Shown here piece after piece: positions 8,801 to 13,483 of a stretch of DNA of 13,483 bases. How positions within the stretch are numbered: position 1 is the first letter of the stretch; each line of letters begins with the position of its first letter. Source of the DNA: an uncultured Prevotella sp. (lineage in GTDB: Bacteria > Bacteroidota > Bacteroidia > Bacteroidales > Bacteroidaceae); NCBI GenBank assembly GCA_905234355.1, contig CAJOHP010000042.1, positions 1 through 13,483 of the forward strand, written 5' to 3'. Both the position numbers and the translations under genes were made by a program. The notes beneath the pieces were generated by a model. It had not been told where the DNA came from and ran no database searches. It was given only the letters and a program-made list of their open reading frames with translations.

Positions 8801-9152
8801 ATACAAGAGACCCATGGAGGAGTTTCTCCACATGAACCCCGGACTGGCCAGCCGCTTCACCCACAAGCTCCACATCGACGACTACACCGAAGCCGAACTG
8901 CTGGAGATATTCAAGAAGATGGCCGCCAAGGACCAGTACGAGCTGTCGCCCGAGGCCGAGTACAAGGCCATGGAGATCATCACAAAGATGGTGATGATGA
9001 AAGACGCCAACTTCGGCAACGCACGCGACATGCGCAACCTGCTCGACGAGACCATACAGCACGTATCCCTGCGCGTGTCGCAGATGGATGCGGCCACGGT
9101 GACTAAGGAGACCTATCAGCTTATCCTACCAGAAGACATACCAGAGAGATGA
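5808..9152 (+). CDS. Zinc-ribbon protein with four tandem CbbX/SpoVK-type AAA+ domains
   Basis: A 1114-residue ATPase. An N-terminal zinc ribbon (C3, C6, C17, C20) is followed by four AAA+ domains. Walker A motifs start at G72 (GETGTGKT), G334, G610 and G898 (GNPGTGKT). Walker B is complete in domains 2-4 (D397/E398, D673/E674, D961/E962) but reads FFDN at 128-131 in domain 1, losing the catalytic Glu. Arg-finger-like SRF segments have R457, R729 and R1016, with NRF (R185) in domain 1. The sensor-2 Arg in FGNAR-like motifs is R514, R786 and R1073, but His244 in domain 1. Pore-loop aromatics are Y374, F650 and Y938; none is evident in domain 1. Domains 2-4 resemble CbbX and EccA-type remodelling ATPases, which usually have one AAA domain per chain. 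No membrane segment or signal is seen. It likely remodels or threads a partner protein; there is no Rubisco or secretion gene beside it. It overlaps both neighbours by ATGA. Confidence 0.9.
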   Translation: MICENCQRENRAIAKFCRWCGKPLVATDVLDKLIGMDDLKSQLKTIVDTYTYLRSRKDIQTVRLSVNAIIIGETGTGKTALAEIIRDYFFQHKIIDKPKLTKVDAVDYQRFVDKWDDNIKKAREGILFFDNVQKLLPDKYSNQVNPLDKLFVEMDHWDDNPIVIMAGLPKGLDDFLESNPAVANRFKYTFRLPSYGCKELCDIVKLELSRKYGITEFSDEADHQLTRFFKYQIKIKDESFGNAHLATKTAEDIFTSFISRGSQAHQVEIDDIKGYVPEERSLDDILSDLDTFIGMQEVKQAVREIAYSVQNSVQRAERGLGEQQKMGMHIVLTGNPGTGKTTIARKLGEILSAIGYLDTGNVVEVDRSQMVSPYQGETPRVVNQLCDKAMGGILFVDEAYTLAPISQAGERDQQGMQALETLMKRMEDDRSKFVVIAAGYRNEMENLFRVNPGLHSRFNYFLNIDDYTPDELLQIMLSFAGEKKYIFSEQALAKASRMIKTLYDTRDKDFANGRTMRSLFDQICKKQAQRLQSKDIASMSDEQLMTIEDEDIPYEGPKEVDLSECMKQLEGLVGLAAVKKEISNLAAFLTLQVKRGETNTFQGKHYVFTGNPGTGKTTVARIMADVFKKLGILSRGQLVEADRSKLVAGFAGQTAIKTNQLIDSALGGVLFIDEAYTLKSNDNDSFGSEAIDTLLKRLEDDRGKFICIVAGYTEQMHDFIDSNPGLKSRFTQTIHFDDYDPDELTEIFINMATSKHFTLDDATKDAVHRQFEQLYLRRDKNFGNAREARRIFDATVERQSQRLVSLMSQPDVQISDNDADGFMLQDMYLLTVDDLPMAKAEAARPLDDVLNELEDFIGMRSVKNAIRRLSVQSMFMKERAAMGAGKVQQMAMNFILTGNPGTGKTSIARKMGEILQSMEVLPTSRVVEASRATLVGKYMGETPKIVNNMCDKAMGGILFIDEAYTLSDQNDQYGKEAIDTLMKRMEDDRGKFVVIAAGYKRPMEEFLHMNPGLASRFTHKLHIDDYTEAELLEIFKKMAAKDQYELSPEAEYKAMEIITKMVMMKDANFGNARDMRNLLDETIQHVSLRVSQMDAATVTKETYQLILPEDIPER
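6648..9149 (+). repeat. Three tandem AAA+ modules inside one gene
   Basis: Three modules of about 280 residues start near 6648 (SLDD), 7488 (DLSE) and 8340 (PLDD), each running from a linker helix through Walker A, Walker B, Arg finger and sensor 2. Modules 2 and 4 of the protein are the closest pair, sharing MGEIL/LGEIL, GETP and CDKAMGGIL segments that module 3 lacks. At DNA level, 32 bases around Walker A are identical at 6802-6833 and 7630-7661. This indicates internal duplication, or convergence of codon choice at a highly conserved motif. Confidence 0.7.
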
Positions 9153-9733
9153 TTATTTGCCCTAACTGTAAAGAAGAGATAGAAGACGGCTCGTACTACT
9201 GCGACCAGTGCGGACAAGCCCTTAACTACTGCGACCGCTGCGGCCGCGTGGGCATCGGACGGCGCTGCACACAGTGCGGCGGACTGATGCTCAGCCCCGA
9301 CAAGTTCATGGAGGCTGGCTCAAGAGGCGGACTGAGCACCTCGATGTCTGTCTCCAGCAGGTTCATGTCGCAAGACTTCGAGACCAACCGCGGAGCAAGA
9401 CGCACAGAAGGCGGTGCCGACGGATACAGCGCCATGCCGCAGCTGCTGCTAAGCAACCCCTCGCTCGGCATCAGCATCGCAGGCATCAACGGAGCCATCA
9501 TCGGGCGCAGGCAAGGACCATACACGCAGTACTTCCAGCAGAACATGTATGTGTCGGGCGTACATGCACAGCTCAAGTTCAACGCCGGCACTGGATGGTG
9601 CATCACCGACAAGCACTCATCCAACGGCACTCGGCTCAATGACCACAGCCTGCAGCCCGACGTGGACATGTCGATAAAAAACGGCGATATCATCACCATC
9701 GCCAATGTCAGCCTGCAAGTAAGTATCAACTAA
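9149..9733 (+). CDS. Zinc-ribbon plus FHA domain protein
   Basis: A 194-residue protein. The N-terminus holds two zinc-ribbon knuckle sets (C4/C7/C18/C21 and C28/C31/C40/C43), then a Ser/Gly-rich linker (about 50-95) and a forkhead-associated domain (about 98-194). The FHA phosphothreonine-binding signature is present: GR (119-120), SGVH (136-139) and SSNGT (157-161). FHA domains bind phosphothreonine peptides, so this is the probable reader of the kinase two genes upstream. It begins in an ATGA overlap with the AAA+ gene and is followed 11 bases later by the PP2C phosphatase. The zinc ribbon resembles that at the start of the AAA+ protein (xxCxNC opening, CGxxL close), so both may dock on a shared partner. 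It is predicted cytoplasmic, with no signal or membrane segment. Identification is firm; the partner is inferred. Confidence 0.88.
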   Translation: MIICPNCKEEIEDGSYYCDQCGQALNYCDRCGRVGIGRRCTQCGGLMLSPDKFMEAGSRGGLSTSMSVSSRFMSQDFETNRGARRTEGGADGYSAMPQLLLSNPSLGISIAGINGAIIGRRQGPYTQYFQQNMYVSGVHAQLKFNAGTGWCITDKHSSNGTRLNDHSLQPDVDMSIKNGDIITIANVSLQVSIN

Positions 9734-9744
9734 GCTATATAATA

Positions 9745-10494
9745 ATGTATAAGATAGACATAACGGCTTCGAGCCGTGTGGGGTGCATCCGCGAGAACAA
9801 CGAGGACATGATTCTCGTGGCCGACACCTTTATTAGGAACAGCAAGACCAGCGCCCACATAGACACCACATCCTGCCACCGGGCCATCCTGGCCCTGGCC
9901 GACGGCATGGGCGGACACAACAGCGGCGAGGTGGCCAGCAGCGACGTGCTGCACAATCTGCAGTTCTTCTTCGGCGACATGCCCGCCGGACTCTCTACCT
10001 GCCAGTTCGACGAGACCATCGTGGAGTGGCTCGGAAGCATCAACCACATCATCGAGGCTAAAGGCATCGACGCTCCACAGTATAAGGGCATGGGCACCAC
10101 ACTCGTGGCCTTGGCCTACTACGAGGAGAAATTCTACTGGATGAACTGTGGCGACAGCCGCATCTACCGGCTGCGAGGAGGACACCTGCAACAACTCAGC
10201 ACCGACCACTCGCTGAGCAACCTCATGGGGCTCAAGGAGCACTCCAACATCATCACCAACTGCATAGGTGGCGGATGCCAGAACAGCTACATCGACATCA
10301 ACGAGTTTACTGCCGACATACAGCCCGGCGATGTGCTCATGCTCTGCAGCGACGGACTCTCCGACATGATCGGCGACGACGTCATCGAGCGCATGCTCGT
10401 CCAGGAGGCCGACGCCGACGCACTCTGCCAGGCGGCCGAAGATGCCGGCGGACGCGACAACGTCTCAGTGGCCATCGCCACCATCACACTATAG
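9745..10494 (+). CDS. PP2C-family Ser/Thr protein phosphatase
   Basis: A 249-residue, single-domain PPM/PP2C phosphatase of normal bacterial length that removes phosphate from Ser/Thr using two Mn2+/Mg2+ ions. Visible motifs are R16-ENNED (N19-E20-D21), ADGMGGHxxGE (metal-binding Asp53, Gly54), KGMGTTL, GDSRIYR, LCSDGLSD (Asp203) and GRDNVSV (Asp238). All metal-binding aspartates are present, so it should be active. No membrane segment is seen. It follows the FHA gene by 11 bases and lies in the same run as the kinase, which makes it the likely enzyme that reverses kinase action. Such kinase/PP2C/FHA neighbours are a known bacterial arrangement. The gap to metA is 31 bases with no visible promoter. 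Confidence 0.93.
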   Translation: MYKIDITASSRVGCIRENNEDMILVADTFIRNSKTSAHIDTTSCHRAILALADGMGGHNSGEVASSDVLHNLQFFFGDMPAGLSTCQFDETIVEWLGSINHIIEAKGIDAPQYKGMGTTLVALAYYEEKFYWMNCGDSRIYRLRGGHLQQLSTDHSLSNLMGLKEHSNIITNCIGGGCQNSYIDINEFTADIQPGDVLMLCSDGLSDMIGDDVIERMLVQEADADALCQAAEDAGGRDNVSVAIATITL

Positions 10495-10525
10495 CGCTGA
10501 CACACTAAAGGAACAATAACGCCAT

Positions 10526-11443
10526 ATGCCACTCAGACTACCCGACCGACTGCCGGCTATCGAAATACTGAAGCGCGAAAACATCTTTGTCATGGCCAAC
10601 TCCCGTGCCCATGCACAGGACATACGGCCGCTGCGCATCGTCGTGCTCAACCTCATGCCCATCAAGATTACTACCGAGACCGACCTCATACGTCTGCTCT
10701 CCAACACGCCTCTGCAAATCGACGTGTGCTTCATGAAACTGAAGAGCCACACATCGAAGAACACGCCCATCGAGCACATGATGATGTTCTACCGCGACTT
10801 CGAGAGCCTGCGACAGGAGAAATTCGACGGCATGATCATCACCGGCGCGCCCGTGGAGATGCTCGACTACGAGCAGGTGGGCTACTGGCAGGAGATAACC
10901 GAAATATTCACTTGGGCACGCACCCATGTCACCAGCACGCTCTATATCTGCTGGGCAGCACAGGCCGGACTCTACTACCATTATGGTGTGCCGAAATACA
11001 CACTGCAAAAGAAGATGTTCGGCATCTTCCCCCAACGCACGCTGCAACCGCAGCTCCCCATCTTCCGCGGCTTCGACGACTGGTTTATGATGCCGCAGAG
11101 CCGACACTCAGAGGTGCGCTACGAAGACCTGGCCTTCCACCCCGAGCTGTCGCTCATCGCCGACTCGCCTGAGAGCGGCGTGAGCATCGTCATGGCCCGA
11201 GGCGGACGAGAGTTCTACATCACCGGACATCTGGAGTATGCCCCCAACACGCTCGACAACGAGTATCAGCGCGACCGCGGACAGCGGTCCGACGTGGACA
11301 TGCCCGTGAACTACTACCGCAACGACAACCCGCAAGAAGGACCCAAGGTGACGTGGCGGGCACACGCCAACCTGTTCTACAGCAACTGGATAAACTACTA
11401 TGTCTATCAGGAGACACCCTACGACATCAACCAGATAAGATGA
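10526..11443 (+). CDS. metA: Homoserine O-acyltransferase (probably O-acetyltransferase)
   Basis: A 305-residue MetA-family enzyme, the usual family length, catalysing acylation of homoserine in methionine synthesis in the cytoplasm. The acyl-acceptor nucleophile is Cys142 in YICWAAQA, and the catalytic His235 and Glu237 lie in ITGHLEYAP. In this family residue 111 governs the acyl donor: Gly in succinyl-transferring E. coli MetA, Glu in acetyl-transferring Bacillus enzymes. Here the segment is TGAPVE with Glu111, so acetyl-CoA is the predicted donor even though such proteins are commonly named homoserine O-succinyltransferase. The gene starts 31 bases after the phosphatase and overlaps the U32 gene by ATGA. 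No SAM riboswitch fits in the 31-base gap. It looks like a housekeeping gene with no clear functional link to the kinase operon. Confidence 0.95.
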   Translation: MPLRLPDRLPAIEILKRENIFVMANSRAHAQDIRPLRIVVLNLMPIKITTETDLIRLLSNTPLQIDVCFMKLKSHTSKNTPIEHMMMFYRDFESLRQEKFDGMIITGAPVEMLDYEQVGYWQEITEIFTWARTHVTSTLYICWAAQAGLYYHYGVPKYTLQKKMFGIFPQRTLQPQLPIFRGFDDWFMMPQSRHSEVRYEDLAFHPELSLIADSPESGVSIVMARGGREFYITGHLEYAPNTLDNEYQRDRGQRSDVDMPVNYYRNDNPQEGPKVTWRAHANLFYSNWINYYVYQETPYDINQIR

Positions 11444-13275
11444 CGAGACCACTGGAACTCCTTGCTCCGGCCAAAAACCTGGAGTGCGGCATCGCGGCCA
11501 TCGACCACGGTGCCGACGCCGTATATATCGGGGCCACACGCTTCGGGGCACGCGCGGCGGCAGGCAACAGCGTGGCCGACATTGCAGAGCTATGCATCTA
11601 TGCCCACCGCTACGGAGCCAAGGTCTACGTCACGGTCAACACCATCGTCTATGACCATGAGCTTGACGAGACCCGCCGCCTGCTCCAAGACCTGGCCGAT
11701 GCCGGGGCCGACGCCATACTGGTGCAGGACATGGCACTGCTGACCCCACAGATGGCACTCGACAGGAGCCGTCTGTCCCTGCACGCCAGCACGCAGACCG
11801 ACAACCGCACGGCCGACAAGGTGGCATGGCTCCACAGTCTGGGCTTCAGCCGGGTGGTGCTGGCCCGCGAGCTGTCGGCCGACGAGATAGCAGCCATACA
11901 CCGAGAAGTGCCTGACGTGGAGCTCGAAGTATTTGTGCACGGAGCACTCTGCGTGAGCTACAGCGGACTGTGCTATGCCTCGCAATACTGCTTCGGACGC
12001 TCGGCCAACCGCGGCGAGTGTGCACAGTTCTGCAGGATGAAGTTCAACCTCGTCGATGCCGAAGGCCGAGAGTGGCAGCACCAGCGCCACCTGCTCTCGC
12101 TGAAAGACCTATGTCAGGCTGATGCCCTGGAGCAACTGGCCGATGCGGGGGCCACCTCGTTCAAGATAGAGGGCAGACTGAAAGACATCGGCTATGTGAA
12201 GAACGTCACAGCGGCCTACCGCCAACAGCTCGACACACTCATCAGCCGCCACCCCGACCGCTACTGCCGCAGCAGCCTGGGCACAACGGCCTACACGTTC
12301 CGGCCCGAATTGCACAAGACCTTCAACCGGGGCTTCACCCACTACTTCCTCCATGGACGCCAGCCCGACATCTGGTCGCCCGACACACCGAAAGCCTTGG
12401 GCGAGTACGTAGGCAAAGTGAAGGAGCTGCGCGGCAACTCGCTCAGCGTGGCCGGCATAGCATCGTTTGCCAATGGCGACGGACTATGCTTCATCAACGA
12501 CCGGCACGAACTGGAGGGATTCCGAGTGAACCGTGCCGAAGGCGGGCGTCTCTATCCGCAACACATGCCCCAGTCGCTGCGCCCCGGCACCCCACTCTAC
12601 CGCAACAACGACCAAGCCTTCGAACGCATCCTGTCGGGAAAGACTGCCGAGCGGCGCATCGACGTGACCATGCGCATCGAGGCTACCGACGACGGATTCC
12701 GACTCTACATAGGCCATGTCCATGCCGACATCAACGCACCTCACCAACTGGCAGAGAAGCCGCAGCGTGACAACATCGTCCGTCAGCTCATCAAGCTGGG
12801 AGGCACGCCCTACACCTGCTCCGAGGTGGACATGGCTCCCAACTTCAACTTCTTCATACCCAGCAGCCGACTGGCCGAGTTGAGACGCAAGGCTGTCGAA
12901 GCTCTGCAATCACAGCCGTCCCAGCAGTCGCAGCCCCCCCTGAAGTCGCAGCACCCTCTGAAGCCTCAGTCGCCCCCACCCTACTCCCCTTCATTTCAGT
13001 ACAACATAGCCAACCGTCTGGCCCGCGAGTTCTACTCACTCCACGGTCTGGCCGATGCCGATGCCGCCTTCGAAGTGAAGCCGCCTCGTGACAAGGCGCT
13101 CATCATGCAGTGCCGCCACTGCCTGCGCTATGCACTGGGCTACTGCGTGAAGCACGGCGGCCGAAAGGCTCCCTGGCGCGAGCCACTGCAGCTGGAGCTG
13201 GCCGACGGACGGCGATTCCCCATCGCGTTCGACTGCCAACACTGCCAGATGAACATCTACGCTCCCGGCCGATGA
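11440..13275 (+). CDS. U32 family protein, RlhA-like (peptidase U32 fold)
   Basis: Predicted 611 residues from ATG 11440, which overlaps the metA stop (ATGA) and immediately begins the family N-terminus LELLAPAKNLE; an in-frame ATG at 11353 inside metA is rejected. The U32 signature is EVFVHGALCxxxSGLC (163-178) with C171, C178, C194 and C198, the conserved cysteines of the fold. Length and the C-terminal domain resemble E. coli RlhA (YdcP), which hydroxylates C2501 of 23S rRNA, more than the shorter TrhP (YegQ). The C-terminus adds Cys pairs C558/C561 and C599/C602, possibly metal-binding. A Pro/Gln/Ser-rich stretch (490-517) interrupts it. It was historically annotated as a collagenase-like peptidase. 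The rRNA-hydroxylation role is inferred by homology, and a tRNA role remains possible. Confidence 0.88.
   Translation: MTRPLELLAPAKNLECGIAAIDHGADAVYIGATRFGARAAAGNSVADIAELCIYAHRYGAKVYVTVNTIVYDHELDETRRLLQDLADAGADAILVQDMALLTPQMALDRSRLSLHASTQTDNRTADKVAWLHSLGFSRVVLARELSADEIAAIHREVPDVELEVFVHGALCVSYSGLCYASQYCFGRSANRGECAQFCRMKFNLVDAEGREWQHQRHLLSLKDLCQADALEQLADAGATSFKIEGRLKDIGYVKNVTAAYRQQLDTLISRHPDRYCRSSLGTTAYTFRPELHKTFNRGFTHYFLHGRQPDIWSPDTPKALGEYVGKVKELRGNSLSVAGIASFANGDGLCFINDRHELEGFRVNRAEGGRLYPQHMPQSLRPGTPLYRNNDQAFERILSGKTAERRIDVTMRIEATDDGFRLYIGHVHADINAPHQLAEKPQRDNIVRQLIKLGGTPYTCSEVDMAPNFNFFIPSSRLAELRRKAVEALQSQPSQQSQPPLKSQHPLKPQSPPPYSPSFQYNIANRLAREFYSLHGLADADAAFEVKPPRDKALIMQCRHCLRYALGYCVKHGGRKAPWREPLQLELADGRRFPIAFDCQHCQMNIYAPGR
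12907..12990 (+). repeat. Low-complexity Gln/Pro/Ser stretch within the U32 gene
   Basis: Residues 490-517 consist largely of repeated SQP, PLK and SPP units, including a seven-C tract at 12934-12940. It is likely a flexible linker between the central and C-terminal parts of the protein. Homopolymer slippage here would shift the frame and remove the C-terminal cysteine region. Confidence 0.6.
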
Positions 13276-13321
13276 CCGTCCCACTCCATTATCCACCAGC
13301 ACCGCCATGCCATCCATGCCT

Positions 13322-13483
13322 ATGCCACAGACCACAAAGCCACTATACGCCCTGCTCCTTGTCCTGCTGCTCGGCTCATGCTACCAGCAGGGGCCGCTGA
13401 CGTCGGACGCGTGGAGCCTGACCGAGCGACAGGTCGACTCCATCTCATTCTACTCCACCCACCATTACACCCAGAACTTCAAC
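13322..13483 (+). CDS. Lipoprotein, N-terminal part only (cut by window end)
   Basis: An open frame of 54 codons reaches the window end without a stop. The N-terminus is a clear lipoprotein signal: MPQTTKPLY, then a Leu-rich core (ALLLVLLLGS), then lipobox LGSC with the lipidated Cys at residue 20. The mature part begins YQQGPLTSDAWSLTERQVDSISF. Alternative in-frame ATGs at 13307 and 13316 would add five or two residues. It begins 46 bases after the U32 stop, on the same strand. It should be attached to the inner or outer membrane; the family cannot be identified from this fragment. Confidence 0.7.
   Translation, partial: MPQTTKPLYALLLVLLLGSCYQQGPLTSDAWSLTERQVDSISFYSTHHYTQNFN

Noticed and set aside
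7359..9062. Long minus-strand open frame (567 codons) opposite the AAA+ gene
   Set aside because: It mirrors the GC-rich codon pattern of the real gene. The product is Leu/Val/His-rich with no recognisable domain and no promoter.
5808..9152. Rubisco activase CbbX
   Set aside because: The AAA+ type is similar, but four domains plus a zinc ribbon and the absence of Calvin-cycle genes make this function unsuitable.
1803..10494. Type VI or type VII secretion regulatory module
   Set aside because: Kinase, FHA, PP2C and an EccA-like AAA+ occur in such loci, but no sheath, baseplate, EssC/EccC or WXG100-like gene lies in the window.
1803..10494. TerY-P (tellurite/stress) triad
   Set aside because: Kinase and PP2C are present, but no vWA-domain TerY or TerD-type gene is seen.
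10495..10525. SAM riboswitch before metA
   Set aside because: The 31-base gap is too short and shows no paired structure.
11353..11439. Upstream extended start of the U32 protein
   Set aside because: The 29 extra residues are read out of frame within metA; ATG 11440 starts exactly at the conserved LELLAPA sequence.

Overview
The window looks like a chromosomal segment from a Bacteroidales bacterium, probably a GC-rich member of the Prevotellaceae. The evidence is Bacteroidetes-type promoters (TTG, about 20 bases, TAnnTTTG) at 1737-1770 and, on the minus strand, a -7 box at 1623-1630. Starts lack clear Shine-Dalgarno sequences, lipoproteins carry short lipoboxes, and the MetA and U32 proteins are of the kinds seen in this phylum. 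No RNA gene, CRISPR array, insertion sequence or phage gene is visible.

Left edge (1-1802): an AT-rich repeat precedes the C-terminal remnant of an ADP-ribosylglycohydrolase. Next, on the minus strand, lies a nucleoside hydrolase lipoprotein. A short divergent promoter region containing a small palindrome separates it from the main operon.

Centre (1803-10494): five tightly packed plus-strand genes appear to form one phospho-signalling operon. In order they encode a protein with four zinc ribbons, a membrane Ser/Thr protein kinase with intact catalytic motifs, a 1114-residue protein with a zinc ribbon and four tandem CbbX/SpoVK-type AAA+ domains, a zinc-ribbon plus FHA protein, and a PP2C-type phosphatase. 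Two junctions are 4-base ATGA overlaps and the other two have gaps of 10 and 11 bases. Kinase (writer), FHA (reader), PP2C (eraser) and AAA+ (remodelling motor) together suggest that threonine phosphorylation controls an ATP-driven remodelling machine. No type VI or type VII secretion component and no TerY-type vWA protein lies beside it. I know of no described system with exactly this gene set, so it is the main candidate for novelty here.

Right edge (10526-13483): a MetA-family homoserine O-acyltransferase (Glu111 predicts acetyl-CoA use), an ATGA-overlapping U32 protein resembling the 23S rRNA hydroxylation factor RlhA, and the start of a small lipoprotein cut by the window end. These look like housekeeping genes on the same strand. 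They may be read through from the operon, because I see no terminator between them.
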